Assembly: GCF_033118175.1 (NCBI RefSeq)
Contig: NC_083692.1
Location: 94,730,501-94,794,500 of the forward strand
DNA length: 64,000 bases
Source: Dama dama
Lineage: Eukaryota > Chordata > Mammalia > Artiodactyla > Cervidae
Direction of reading: 5' to 3'
Part shown: in pieces, positions 41,353-53,729 of the stretch
Layout: each line of letters opens with the position of its first letter
Numbering within the stretch: position 1 is the stretch's first letter
Program-made: the position numbers and the translations under genes
Notes under the pieces: generated by a model
The model's input: the letters and a program-made list of their open reading frames with translations, nothing else
What the model was told of the DNA's origin: nothing
The model's database searches: none

Positions 41353-42340
41353 GTCATGAGAAAACCGTAGTCACGATAACCTTTACCTATGGTGTTCACT
41401 GCATCTCAGGACACTTAGTAACTCACTAAATTCCCCCAAAGTCACATGCTACCCCTTTTTACAAATGAATTGCGGTTCCTAGAAGATGCAGTATTTGCCT
41501 GATGCCGCATTGGAAGTAATTGGCAGAGGTCAGACGTGGGCCTTCTCTCTCCGGCTCCAAAGCAATGGCATCCCTCCCCAGTGTCAGGGCTTGCAAGGCC
41601 TTTGTCATTTCGTTAGAGCAAGTGCCTCTGGATGATACCGTGTTAGACTAGAAAATACCTGTGCCTGACACAGTTGTGTGCACACCAAGAGTCAAGACAG
41701 ATCAAACATTTTATCTTTGCTTAAGAGAACACCCTGGATGAATGGACCCAAATGTCTGAGACTGGACTAGCAAATGGATTTGGTACTGAATTTCCCACAG
41801 AAGGGAAAAAAATTCATATTCTTTGGGAAAACTCCCAATATTTAACATTTGGCAGAAAATTCAAATTTTTTTCAATACACTTTGCAAGCCAAATAAAATA
41901 TAACTGGAGGCCATGCCAGCTGCCCATTTGCAAACTCAAATATTGGCAATGAGTGACCTCAGAAGAATTTTAATGAGGGAAACCCATGATCTATCTGTTG
42001 TCAATTTTCAAACAAAACCACCAGAAAAAAACTTGTTGATAAAGCAAAGCTAAGATGATCAAACCTTCTGTAATAAGGGGGAACAGCACTGTGACAAAGT
42101 CTTGGTTGTATCTCAAAATAGAGAGACAAAGGTAAGATATTTATAGTTTTAGGATCCAGTCTGGGTGATTTGAAAGTGGATTTTACAAAGCAGGAAGCTG
42201 GACTGAGCAGAGGCTATGACCCCATAGCTTTGGAATGGATGGCTGTGGAGGGGATGGCAGGGGTCATGAGGTGAGTCTTGATGAGAGAATTACTAGTCTT
42301 GACAGGTAAATCATTTTAGTTAGTTCCTTGTCTTCGCTTA
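41353..42340. other. Unassigned sequence
   Basis: A weak antisense MIR may lie at about 41440-41560. No gene supported; the ORF at 41752-41952 lacks a recognisable domain. Confidence 0.4.
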
Positions 42341-42344
42341 TAAA

Positions 42345-43049
42345 AGCTTTTTTATTGTAATAAAATATACATAAGATAGCATTTATCATTATAACCATTT
42401 TAAATGTCTGGTTCAGTGGCATTAAGTATATTTACAATGCTATACAACTATCACTACCATCCATCCACAGAACTTTTTCATCTTTCCAATTTAAAACTCC
42501 ATTCCCATTAAACAATAATTCCCCATCTCACCCTCCCTCCAAGCCCTTGGTAATTTGCATTTTACTTTCTGTCGGTATGAATTTGATAATTCTAGGTAGT
42601 TCATGTAAGTGGAATCACACAGTAATTGTTCTTTTTTTTTTTAACCACTTTATTTACTTTTTAATTGAAGGATAATTGCTGTACAGAATTTTGTTGTCTT
42701 CTCTCAAACATCAATGAGAATCAGCCATAGGTATACCCATGTAATAGTTGTTCTTTTGTGACTGGCTTATTTCCCTTAGCATAATGTCCTCTAGTTTCAT
42801 TGATGCTGTAGCATATGTCAGAATTTCCTTCCTTGTTAAGGCTGGATAATGTTCCATTGTAAGGATATATCACTTTTGCCTATCCATTCATCCACTGATG
42901 GGTTGCTTCTTCATCTTGGCTATGGTGAATAATATTGCTAAGAACACAGGAGTACAAATATCTGTTTAAGTCTAGGAAAATGTATTTCTTGAAGCAAGTA
43001 GCTAAGTTATTTTTATTTTCTTATCCTCAGTATTGTTTTACATGGCATC
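42345..43049 (-). mobile_element. L1M 3' region (antisense), itself hit by L1
   Basis: 'taaaatatacataagatagc', 'ctggttcagtggcattaagt', 'gcttatttcccttagcataa' and 'ggctggataatgttccattg' are the antisense L1M 3' UTR and tail. A younger L1 3' end is nested at about 42630-42740, and the large L1 begins at its left edge. Confidence 0.8.
42630..42740 (-). mobile_element. Young L1 3'-end stub (antisense)
   Basis: 'tttttaattgaaggataatt', 'gctgtacagaattttgttgt' and 'gaatcagccataggtatacc' are the ruminant L1 3' UTR. Near-repeated 'gtaattgttctt'-like words flank it, a probable target duplication. Confidence 0.75.
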
Positions 43050-43064
43050 AAGAAAGTGTGCCGA

Positions 43065-46000
43065 CACGGAACATTCTCCAGAATAGATCACATCCTGGGC
43101 CATAAATCTGGTCTTGGAAAATTCAAAAAAATTGAAATCATTCCAGTCATCTTTTCTGACCACAGTGCAGTAAGATTAGATCTCAATTACAGGGAAAAAA
43201 TTGTTAAAACTTCAAACATATGGAGGCTAAATAACACGCTTCTGAATAACCAACAAATCATAGAAGAAATCAAAAAAGAAATCAAAATATGTATAGAAAT
43301 GAATGAAAATGAAAACACAACAACCCAAAACCTATGGGACACTGTAAAAGCAGTGCTAAGGGGAAGGTTCATAGCATTACAGGCTTACATCAAGAAACAG
43401 GAAAAAAACCAATTAAATAACCTAACTCTACACCTAAAGCAATTAGAGAAGGAAGAAATGAAGAACCCCAGAGTTAGCAGAAGGAAAGAAATCTTAAAAA
43501 TCAGGGCAGAAATAAATGCAAAAGAAACTAAAGAGACCATAGCAAAAATCAACAAAGCTAAAAGCTGGTTTTTTGAAAAAATAAACAAAATTGACAAACC
43601 ATTAGCAAGACTCATTAAGAAACAAAGAGAGAAAAACCAAATTAACAAAATTAGAAATGAAAATGGAGAGATCACAACAGACAACACTGAAATACAAAGG
43701 ATCATAAGAGACTACTACCAGCAGCTCTATGCCAATAAAATGGACAACTTGGATGAAATGGACAAATTCTTAGAAAAGTATAACTTTCCAAAACTGAACC
43801 AGGAAGAAATAGAAGATCTTAACAGACCCATCACAAGCAAGGAAATCGAAACTGTCATCAAAAATCTTCCAGCAAACAAAAGCCCAGGACCAGATGGCTT
43901 CACAGCTGAATTCTACCAAAAATTTAGAGAAGAGCTAACACCTATCTTACTCAAACTCTTCCAGAAAATTGCAGAAGAAGGTAAGCTTCCAAACTCATTC
44001 TATGAGGCCACCATCACCCTAATTCCAAAACCAGACAAAGATGCCACAAAAAAAGAAAACTACAGGCCAATATCACTGATGAACATAGATGCAAAAATCC
44101 TTAACAAAATTCTAGCAAACAGAATCCAACAACATATTAAAAAAATCATACACCATGACCAAGTGGGCTTTATCCCAGGAATGCAAGGATTCTTTAATAT
44201 CCGCAAATCAATCAATGTAATACACCACATTAACAAATTGAAAGATAAAAACCATATGATTATCTCAATAGATGCAGAGAAAGCCTTTGACAAAATTCAA
44301 CACTCATTTATGATTAAAACTCTCCAAAAAGCAGGAATAGAAGGAACATACCTCAACATAATAAAAGCTATATATGACAAACCCACAGCAAGCATCACCC
44401 TCAATGGTGAAAAATTGAAGGCATTTCCCCTGAAATCAGGAACAAGACAAGGGTGCCCACTCTCACCACTACTATTCAACATAGTGTTGGAAGTGCTGGC
44501 CACAGCAATCAGAGCAGAAAAAGAAGTAAAAGGAATCCAGATAGGAAAAGAAGAAGTAAAACTCTCACTGTTTGCAGATGACATGATCCTCTACATAGAA
44601 AACCCTAAAGATTCTACCAGAAAATTACTAGAGCTAATCAATGAATATAGTAAAGTTGCAGGATATAAAATTAACACACAGAAATCCCTTGCATTCCTAT
44701 ATACTAACAATGAAAAAACAGACAGAGAAATTAAGGAAACAATACCATTCACCATTGCAACAAAAAGAATAAAATACTTAGGAGTATATCTACCTAAAGA
44801 AACAAAGGACCTATACATAGAAAACTATAAAACACTGATGAAAGAAATCAAAGAGGACACAAACAGATGGAGAAACATACCGTGTTCATGGATTGGAAGA
44901 ATTAATATTGTCAAAATGGCTATTCTACCCAAAGCAGTCTATAGATTCAATGCAATCCCTATCAAGCTACCAACGGTATTTTTCACAGAACTAGACCAAA
45001 GAATTTCACAATTTGTATGGAAATACAAAAAACCTCGAATAGCCAAAGTAATCTTGAGAAAGAAGAATGGAGCTGGAGGAATCAACCTGCCTGACTTCAG
45101 ACTCTACTACAAAGCCACAGTCATCAAGACAGTATGGTACTGGCACAAAGACAGAAATATAGATCAATGGAACAGAATAGAAAGCCCAGAGATAAATCCA
45201 TGAACCTATGGACACCTTATCTTTGACAAAGGAGGCAAGGATATACAATGGAAAAAAGACAACCTCTTTAACAAGTGGTGCTGGGAAAACTGGTCAAGCA
45301 CTTGTAAAAGAATGAAACTAGAACACTTTCTAACACCATACACAAAAATAAACTCAAAATGGATTAAAGATCTAAATGTAAGACCAGAAACTATAAAACT
45401 CCTAGAGGAGAACATAGGCAAAACACTCTCCGACATAAATCAAAGCAAGATCCTCTATGACCCACCTCCCAGAATATTGGAAATAAAAGCAAAACTAAAC
45501 AAATGGGACCTAATGAAACTTAAAAGCTTTTGCACTACAAAGGAAACTATAAGTAAAGTGAAAAGACAGCCCTCAGATTGGGAGAAAATAATAGCAAATG
45601 AAGAAACAGACAAAGGATTAATCTCAAAAATATACAAGCAACTCCTGCAGCTCAATTCCAGAAAAATAAATGACCCAATCAAAAAATGGGCCAAAGAACT
45701 AAACAGACATTTCTCCAAAGAAGACATACAGATGGCTAACAAACACATGAAAAGATGCTCAACATCACTCATTATTAGAGAAATGCAAATCAAAACCACA
45801 ATGAGGTACCATTACACGCCAGTCAGGATGGCTGCTATCCAAAAGTCTACAAGCAATAAATGCTGGAGAGGGTGTGGAGAAAAGGGAACCCTCTTACACT
45901 GTTGGTGGGAATGCAAACTAGTACAGCCGCTATGGAAAACAGTGTGGAGATTTCTTAAAAAACTGGAAATAGAACTGCCATATGACCCAGCAATCCCACT

Positions 46001-46641
46001 TCTGGGCATACACACTGAGGAAACCAGATCTGAAAGAGACACGTGCACCCCAATGTTCATCGCAGCACTGTTTATAATAGCCAGGACATGGAAGCAACCT
46101 AGATGCCCATCAGCAGATGAATGGATAAGGAAGCTGTGGTACATATACACCATGGAATATTACTCAGCCATTAAAAAGAATTCATTTGAACCAGTCCTAA
46201 TGAGATGGATGAAGCTGGAGCCCATTATACAGAGTGAAGTAAGCCAGAAAGATAAAGAACATTACAGCATACTAACACATATATATGGAATTTAGAAAGA
46301 TGGTAACGACAACCCTATATGCAAAACAGAAAAAGAGACACAGAAATACAGAACAGACTTTTGAACTTTGTGGGAGAATGTGAGGGTGGGATATTTCAAA
46401 AGAACAGCATGTATGCTATCTATGGTGAAACAGATCACCAGCCCAGGTTGGATGCACGAGACAAGTGCTCCGGCCTGGTGCACTGGGAAGACCCAGAGGA
46501 ATCGGGTGGAGAGGGAGGTGGGAGGGGGGATCGGGATTGGGAATACATGTAAATCCATGGCTGATTCATATCAATGTATGACAAAACCCACTGGGAAAAA
46601 AAAAAAAAATAATGAAAAGATAAAAAAAAAAAAAAAAGAAA
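43065..46641 (+). mobile_element. Young 5'-truncated L1 with 15-bp target duplications
   Basis: The duplication 'aagaaagtgtgccga' is perfect at 43050-43064 and 46642-46656. Between lie the 3' half of ORF2, a 3' UTR and a two-part A tail (46595-46641). About 3.6 kb of an L1 that is normally longer than 6 kb. The intact duplication and near-intact frame mark it as recent. Confidence 0.97.
43068..46295 (+). pseudogene. L1 ORF2 (EN C-terminal part, RT, Cys-rich domain), one stop, no frameshift
   Basis: ORF2 protein nicks target DNA and reverse-transcribes L1 RNA. The frame holds from the truncation to the natural stop at 46293-46295, broken only by TGA at 45201-45203, probably a decayed CGA codon. 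Visible parts: the endonuclease SDH at 43155-43163, the RT core with catalytic FADD at 44571-44582, and the C-terminal cysteine motif at 45861-45914. It lacks the N-terminal endonuclease, ORF1 and the promoter, so it cannot move on its own. The piece 43056-45203 (715 codons) could be read if a host promoter supplied a transcript; its first four codons fall in the target duplication. Confidence 0.95.
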
Positions 46642-46807
46642 AAGAAAGTGTGCCGAGTCCCAGAACTGTTTGCATGGGGACAAGGAATGATGCTGATCCA
46701 CTTTTCAGGCCAGACGGTGCTTTGGGAAGACACTTCTGGCTGCAGTGTGGCTGTTGGTTTCTGGCACAACTCTCATACTGCAAAACCGCTTTTAAAAATG
46801 AGAGCAA

Positions 46808-46945
46808 GGGAATTCCCTGGTGGCCCAGTGCTTAGGCCTCAGCGCTTTCAGTACATGGCGCTTGGCTTTGATCCCTGCTTGGGAAGCTAAGCTCCCATAA
46901 GCCATATGGTTTGGCCAAACAGGAAAAAAAAAAAAAAAAAAAAAA
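46808..46945 (+). repeat. CHR-type SINE with A tail
   Basis: 'gggaattccctggtggccca', 'gatccctgcttgggaagcta' and 'aagccatatggtttggccaa' followed by about 22 A (46924-46945). Confidence 0.88.
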
Positions 46946-48555
46946 GGGAGAGTTACCCCAGCCTTTTTTCCTTCCCTCCATAGTTCAAGAAGAACTGTGC
47001 AGGTTGAATTACCTGCAGGGCAGCCAAGTACAACAGAGGCAGGCTGAGCATGTCTCACTTTGCTGGAAGCCCTGAGTGTGGGAGCCAGGTCAGTGGGACA
47101 TTTGGAAACGGGCCTCTCTCTCGATGGCTCTCCCGGGCCCTGGGGAAAACCAGCCACTCCAAATGGGTGAGGACGGATGGCCAAAGCTGCCAAGTAGAGG
47201 CTCTTCAAAATAATTTCTGTTGGAGACTCAGGTTCCCTTGGCCCATAGCCTTTCCCAATCATTTGCAGTCATTCTGAATTTTCTGGAACCCATCCTGGAG
47301 CCTAAAGGCAGAACATTCAGCATCTTCAAATTTTAATGTCTGATAAACTTATCTCTAAAATGAATAGGTTTCAATTTTCTCTTTTCCAGGACCCATGCCT
47401 GGGTCAGTAGCCACATTTTACCCTGCCTGGAAGCAACTGCTGAAGTTCCATCACAAGAAGTATTTCTCTGACTCTTGTGGTCTGCAGATCACTAGTGCTT
47501 ACAGAAGAGGCAAAGATAAGTCTGCCAACAGGTGGCTTACGATGGGAGCTATGCACCATTTCCTCTTACATTTTTATGAATTCCCACTCTTTTCTCGTGG
47601 AGCCCACACAGTGGTTGCCTCTGGGTCAATGGCTCTGAAGTGAGGACACTTTGCAATGTTTGGGAACACTTCTGTTTGTCACAACTTGGAGGAGCTGGTG
47701 TTTCTGGCTTCTGGTGGTCACAGGTCAGGGACGCTGCTGAACACAGTGCAATACGCAGGACAAGCTCCTACAACAAAGGATTATTTGGCCTGAAAATAGT
47801 GCCAAGGCTGAGAGGTTCTCGTTTATCCCTTTTCCTATGCCTGTATATCCAGGTGTAATCAATGCTGCTAATAGTATTTCTATACGATGGGCACAGGAAT
47901 CATATTTATTTCTAACCATAACCTGCCACCAGTATTCTTCATTTACAGATAAAGAAACTAAAACTTTAAAGAAACTGCCCACATTCCTACAGCTAGAAAA
48001 TGGCAGAGCTAGGGATTCCATAGAGAATCCAGACGATCTGCATCTAAATTGCAATTTAGTCATAAGGAAGATACCATGACCCACTTGCATCAGGAGGATG
48101 GGTGGGTTGTTCCAGAAAACTTCTTCCTGATGAAGATGAGATTGTACATCCTTGAGTAACTTCATTGTTTGTTTCAGGAAGTTCCTTTAAGTTACTGAAG
48201 ACAGTTCTGAGTTGCTCACTGATCAAGAGCCTCCTTGTCAACCTCCCTTTAGCTCCCTGACCTGGTGGCCACCAGTCCTAAATTATGGAACCATCAACTC
48301 TGTCCAGCTCAAATAAGATCCCTGTCTTGGATAAAAACATTAGACCATTTAAGCCAAGACCCTGTGGTCCTGTAATTATTCTACTGCTAATTTCCCTCTT
48401 TGAGATATGACTAAGATTCTGACCACAAGTTCTAGTAAATTTAGCTTTGCCCTAACAAGTTTCCTGTGGTATTTTGGAGAGCTCAGTAGTAACCAAGTTG
48501 TCTAAGCCCAAAGCCCTCTGCTTTTTGTCTTTAGTTGGACCATTTTCTAGTACAG
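46946..48555. other. Unassigned sequence with one MIR
   Basis: 47930-48045 fits an antisense MIR ('cagataaagaaactaaaact', 'cctacagctagaaaatggca'). Elsewhere I see no supported gene; ORFs of 70-150 codons overlap each other on both strands. Confidence 0.4.
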
Positions 48556-48714
48556 TTTTGGTTTTAGCCTAAATGAGGTAATACTGTACGTACCATCCTG
48601 TGATTTGCTTTTTTAAAAATTTAATATATTTTACGCATTTTCCATGGTCAGTTAATATAGAACCACATCATTCCTGTCAATAGCTACATAATATTTAATT
48701 GCATTGACATACAT

Positions 48715-49250
48715 TGTTGTTTTTCAATTGAAAAGTTGTGTCTGACTCTTTGCCACCTCATGGACTGCAGCACTCCAGGCTTCCCTGTCCTTCACCATCT
48801 CCCTGAGTTTGCTCAAACTCATGTCCCTTGAGTTGGTGATGCCATCCAACCATCTCATCCTCTGTGGTCCCCTTCTTCTCCTGCCCTCACTCTTTCCCAG
48901 CATCAGGGTCTTTTCCAATGAGTCAGCTCTTCCCATTAGGTGGCCAAAGTAATGGAGCTTCAGCATCAGTCTTTCCAATGAATATTCTGGGTTGATTTCT
49001 TTTAGGATTGACTGGTTTGATCTCCTTGCTGTCCAAAGGAATCTCAAGAGTCTTCTCCAGCACCACAATTTGAAAGCATCAGTTCATCAGTGCTCAGCCT
49101 TCTTTATGGTCCAGCTCTCACACCTGTACGTCACTACTGGAAAAACCATAGCTTTGACTATATGGACCTTTGTTGGCAAAGTGATGTCTTTACTTTTTAA
49201 CATACTGTCTAGGTTTGTCATAGCTTTCCTTCCAAGGAGCAAGCGACTTT
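48715..49250 (-). mobile_element. BovB 3' fragment (antisense) with 11-bp target duplication
   Basis: About 536 bp from the BovB terminus back into the last part of its ORF. 'ttgacatacat' flanks it at 48704-48714 and 49251-49261. A short coding piece remains open on the minus strand (48724-49068), but it is only the C-terminal region. Confidence 0.95.
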
Positions 49251-49339
49251 TTGACATACATATATTTATCTGTTTAGCCAGTTCTTTATAGATAGAAATG
49301 CAAGTTGCTTTCATTTTTTTTAGTTATAAATAATACCAC

Positions 49340-49618
49340 CAGGACTTCCCCGGTGGTCCAGTGATTAAGAATCTGCCTTTCAATGAAGAGGATGTGAGTT
49401 TGGTCCTGGTCAGGGAACCAAGATCCCTCTTGTTGTGGAGCAAGCCTGCATGGGGCAACTACTGAGCCCGTGTGCTCCGGAGCCCGTGCACAGTTAGAGA
49501 GTCTGTGCACCACAATGAAAGATCCAGCACGAGACAGTGAAGATCCCAAGAGCTGAAACCAAGACCAGGCACAGCCAAATAAATAAGCCAACAGACAAAT
49601 AAATATTTAAAAATAAGT
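49340..49618 (+). repeat. CHR-1-type SINE, long form
   Basis: 'ggacttccccggtggtccag', 'tcagggaaccaagatccctc', 'gggcaactactgagcccgtg' and an AAATA-rich tail define the longer CHR form, about 280 bp. Confidence 0.88.
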
Positions 49619-49834
49619 AAATTAATAATAACACCACATAGCCTCAACTTTACGCTCACATTTGAGTATTTCCATAGCTTTCATTTTCAAAATGACAATT
49701 GCCAGAACAATATCATGTGAATTTTAAATTTGGGTAGAAATTTATAAATTGCCCTTCAAATTGTACCAATTTAGCAGCTGGGGATGAGAATGTTTCCCCC
49801 ACATTCTTCCCAATACTTGACAAACTGGAGGCAC

Positions 49835-50435
49835 AGCCCCGGCTTGGCTCCAGCTGACTGTTGCCATGTGGGAATTTATGCCTGGTGGCAAAATTAAAAT
49901 CTTCTGATTTTTCAGGAGAGGCTGACATTTAGGCACTTTAAATAAAATCTCCTGATTTTTAAATGTTTTCAACTTATCCCATTTTCAAATAAACACTCTC
50001 TGCAAGCCATTTTCAGTCTCCCTGCCCCCAGTTGGCAAACTCCTGGGGAGGTGATTGCAGAGGCTCCTTTTGCCCCTGATCAGGTAGAGGCCAAGTCATC
50101 ACAAAGCGGCAAGTTACATGCCCAAGTGTACAGGTTAGAACAAACGTTTTCTCAGGACCGGTAACTACAGCCACTCCAGGGTAGAATCTGTGTCTCTTGG
50201 GTTGGGCTGAGTGCCTCAGGTGAGCTTGTAAGCCATAACTAGCAACCAATTTCTAGAGAATTCCTTCGTATCTTGAACTCTAATGGCTAGTGCAGCTGGG
50301 AGAGGCAGCCCAGGTGGTAGGAGAGTCAGCATCTGCAGCCACCGACTCTCTTGCAGGAGCAATTAACACCCTGTTGGAAAACAGAATAAAGCGGAAGCCT
50401 ACCAGCATGCCAGCACGTTGTTTGTTAGGGGACTC
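49835..50435. other. Unassigned sequence
   Basis: No gene recognised. Confidence 0.4.
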
Positions 50436-50439
50436 AAGG

Positions 50440-50985
50440 GTCCCGCTTGAACTCCTCAACTTCCACATGTCTTGGCAGCACCTAAAAATGTCAGCATGTT
50501 CAGAACTGAGCTCATTGCAATCTCTCCTGAGTTTCTTATTTTAGAAATGTCACCAGCTTGTGACATTTTTGACAAATGTCACCAACAAAATGGCACTTAG
50601 AATGTCACCGTCATTCAACTGGAATGAAAAGACTGCACTAAGGTGCTTCATGCCCCCATGCATGCACATTGGTCCCCGCATGACTGGAGAACTCCTGCTT
50701 GCCCTTCAGGGTGTGGCTCAAATGCTGAGGTCTCCATGGTTCCTTCCCAAACTGTAGCTGTGGCATTACTTTCTCCGTCTATGTTTTCCCTCAGCCTTTT
50801 TGCCAGCACTCTTAAAATACCTACCCTACTAGAGCGCAATGCTCTCTTATCTCTTGGTCTTCTACCCTCACCCTAACTAGATAGTAAGCTCCTCAAGCAT
50901 GCCTTTTATCAGATCCATCTATGTATACATAATAGCTGACCCATAGTAGGCACACAAGAAATGCTTGGAATCTGTTGGGACAGTT
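50440..50985 (+). repeat. L2 LINE 3' region
   Basis: 'gcatgttcagaactgagctc', 'ggttccttcccaaactgtag', 'agatagtaagctcctcaagc' and 'cccatagtaggcacacaaga' follow the L2 3' order over about 550 bp. Confidence 0.7.
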
Positions 50986-50994
50986 TAAAACGTG

Positions 50995-51520
50995 TTCACA
51001 AATTCTCTGACATCCCTTCCTTAATGTGCCCTTTCCCCTGAAATGTCTTCTGTGATGGACTTTTGTGACTATTTCATTCTGTAGAATATGGTGAAAGCAA
51101 AGCTATATGATTTCTGATATGAGTCATAAAAAGTCCACCTTGCTCACTGGAACATTTGCTTCTGAAGCTTTCAGCCACCAGGTAAGTAGTTCAGCTGTTG
51201 TGAGACCACCATGCCGAGAGGAGGTCTAAACTCGTCCATGGAGTGAGACCACATGGAGAGTAGCTGAAGCTAGTGGGGAATGTGGAGAAGACAGGCAGAG
51301 AGAGGATGGGATCCAGCTAACCCTTAATTGCTTCAACCCACTGCTATCCCAAAGCAGTCATCATTTGACTATAATTGCACTAAACACCCTGATCCAGAAC
51401 TGCCCAGCTGAGCCCTTTCTGAATTCCTGACCCACAGAATCCATGATAGATAGTAACGTGATTGCTATTGCTTTGAGCCACTAGTTTGGATGGTGATTTA
51501 AGAGATGAACAGAATGCTGT
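50995..51520 (+). repeat. MLT1-type LTR, left copy
   Basis: 'gtgatggacttttgtgacta', 'tgtgagaccaccatgccgag', 'tttctgaattcctgacccac' and 'ttgctttgagccactagttt' follow the MLT1 LTR. Confidence 0.8.
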
Positions 51521-52449
51521 AGTACCTGCTAGTGAGGTGTTGCATGATATTGGCTTTGAGACTAGGTGGTTGGTAGAAGCTAGAAGGGCTTTGAGGAGCT
51601 TCTTAGTAGAAGCCTTGAGGCTGTCAGTGAGGGTTTAAATGAAAGTTGGAAGAATATGATTAGGAAGTAAAGGAAAGGAAGCTTTGCTGTGTAGTGGTGG
51701 AAAGTGTAGCAACACTGGAACCTGTTATCTGTGGTAATGTGGAAAATAGAAATGTACCTAATAAACCTGGTGATGTGGCTGGGGAGATTTCTGGGGAGAG
51801 TGCCAAAGGTGCTATGTGGCTTGTAGTTGCCTGTAACATGGTGTGAAAAGAGAGAGATAAATCAAAGAACAAAGAGTTCAATTTTTGAGTAGAATTTAGG
51901 AGAAAAGATGGAGGGATCCTGACAGTCTTTCCATCCAGCAGAAGATTGTCAAAGAAATAAAAGACCTCAGGGAAAAGACCAAATCCAGGATACTGTAAGG
52001 AAAATGTGGCCTCAGGGTAAAGATGAAGCTAAAGGTATGGCATCAAAACCCTTTGTTAGGATACCCCAAGTCTAAGGTTGCACCTTACAAACCTTTTCAG
52101 ACAGAGACATCCTCCAAAGAATTTCATAAGCATGCTTTGCAAACCCTCTTTGTTAAATAATAGGCAGTAGAACTTCTAAGAATTTTAAAAAACTTATCCC
52201 ACAATTGCTTCACAAGAGGTCTAAAGTAAGGAGAGACCTTTCCAGAAGATCTTTGTGGCTTTATCTAATGGAGTGGATCATAAATTGGTACACAGGAAAC
52301 CCACAACATTTTTAAAGGAATCATATCATCTTGGAGTGAAAGGGGCAGAGAGTGCAAGAAGAAAAGAGATCTTTGGTTTCTCAATCTTTTCTTCAAAAGA
52401 AATAGACTGCAAATAAAGCCTTCTTTTTTTTATGGAAAAATTCCCTCCC

Positions 52450-52912
52450 CATTTAAACTGGGTGGGTTTCTGCAACTCTTTAATGGTGAAAATGACACTA
52501 TATAACTTCTGAGACTGGTTGATAAAAGCAAGGCACTTCCACCTTAGTTGCTAGAACATTCATTCTTGGAGTCACCACGTAAGAGCAGTCCAGCTGCCCT
52601 GAGACCAACATGCTACGAGAAAGCCCAAACTTCAGCCCAAACAAAGACACCACCACACAGAGAGACCACATCAGTGGCCCTGGGAACACACGAAGAGAGA
52701 AAGAGATCCCAGGTCAGCTCCCAGCTGCCTCAGACCCCTAGGGTTCCAGCCTTCTTATCTGCCTGCATCCAGTGAGAGGTCCTGAGCCTCAACTGTTCAT
52801 GTGATCCCATTCTGAATTCCTGACCCATAGAAACCCTGAGAGACAGTAATATAGTTGCTGTTATTTTGTCATTATTTTTCGGCAATTTGTTATGTTAGCA
52901 ATAGATATCAGA
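52450..52912 (+). repeat. MLT1-type LTR, right copy
   Basis: 'gccctgagaccaacatgcta', 'ccattctgaattcctgaccc' and 'ttatgttagcaatagatatc' match the same LTR. Divergence from the left copy is large, as expected for an old element. Confidence 0.8.
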
Positions 52913-52914
52913 GG

Positions 52915-53610
52915 CATCTGCTTTGTAAGCTATGGTCTCACTGAGAGGACTGCCTTCCATTTCATTAGTTAAGAAAATGACATTGCATTTGTAGGATCAA
53001 GTCAGAAAAGCCATGAGATATTTACAGATTTTCTTCAACAGCAAAGAGAATTATTTCCTTTCGCTGTAAACAAGATGCTGTCAAGCTTAGTTTTGGAGAA
53101 TTGTGTGGGGGCTGGGCAGAAGGTCTGGCCTGGTTTCCATATGGTGCATTCAAGATGACTTTTCTGTTAACTGATGCCTTGAGGCCATACCTCAACATTT
53201 GACTTTCTTTATTTGTCTCCCCTCTGAACTCAAACATTTCTTCTTTCTGCTTAAAGCATGAAACATACCTCAGTGCAAAGTTAGGTTGCTATTAGAGCAA
53301 CAAAAAACCTAGTAATTCAAGGAAAAAATTAGTTTTGAATAGGATTGGATATTTGATGTATTAGAAAGAATTCAAAGTTGATCATGGATATTTTTCTTCT
53401 TGAGGATTATTTAGGTATCACGTTAACTATCTATGTGAGATTGGAAGTTGTAAAAATAAATGCCAGTGGTTATTTCTGGTAATAGGATTATGTGTGATTT
53501 TTCTTCTTATCTTTGCTTTTCTCCATGTTGTAATATTTTTCACAATTAAACTTATACATTATTAGAAAAAGCACCTTTTGACCTTGGATTTAGTGGGGTA
53601 TTGTTAAATA
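52915..53610. other. Unassigned sequence
   Basis: No gene supported. The part at about 53440-53560 resembles an old repeat tail I cannot name. Confidence 0.4.
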
Positions 53611-53631
53611 ACACACTAAAAGCACACACTA

Positions 53632-53729
53632 TGTAAATCCATGGCTGATTCATGTCAATATATGACAAAAACCACTACAACATTGTAAAATAATTAGCCT
53701 CCAACTAATAAAAATAAATGGAAAAAAAA
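53632..53729 (+). mobile_element. 98-bp L1 3'-end stub with 15-bp target duplications
   Basis: 'tgtaaatccatggctgattc' and 'attagcctccaactaataaa' are the ruminant L1 3' end, also seen at 46549-46580. 'taaaagcacacacta' flanks it perfectly at 53617-53631 and 53730-53744, so this tiny piece is a complete, extremely truncated insertion. Confidence 0.95.

Larger units (their letters stand above)
48560..49830 (-). mobile_element. Old L1M 3' region (antisense) split by BovB and a CHR SINE
   Basis: 'aatactgtacgtaccatcct', 'tccatggtcagttaatatag' and, further on, 'ttataaattgcccttcaaat' follow the antisense L1M 3' order. BovB (48715-49250) and CHR SINE (49340-49618) interrupt it. Confidence 0.65.
50995..52912 (+). 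mobile_element. MLT1-type MaLR element with both LTRs and an internal region
   Basis: LTR-like blocks at about 50995-51520 and 52450-52912 share 'attcctgaccca' and a 'cagaat/cagtaat' end pattern, plus the 'gccctgagaccaacatgc' type motif. The region between (about 930 bp) starts with 'ggctttgagactaggtggtt', a hallmark of MaLR internal DNA. MaLRs encode no complete protein. The internal region is shorter than usual, so it is probably deleted. Confidence 0.8.

Noticed and set aside
45312..46295. A separate 327-codon gene after the L1 ORF2
   Set aside because: It is in the same frame as 43056-45203 and continues ORF2 after one TGA, so it is the C-terminal part of the same L1 protein.
46566..46807. 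Phe-rich minus-strand ORFs
   Set aside because: They are translations of the L1 poly(A) tail in antisense.
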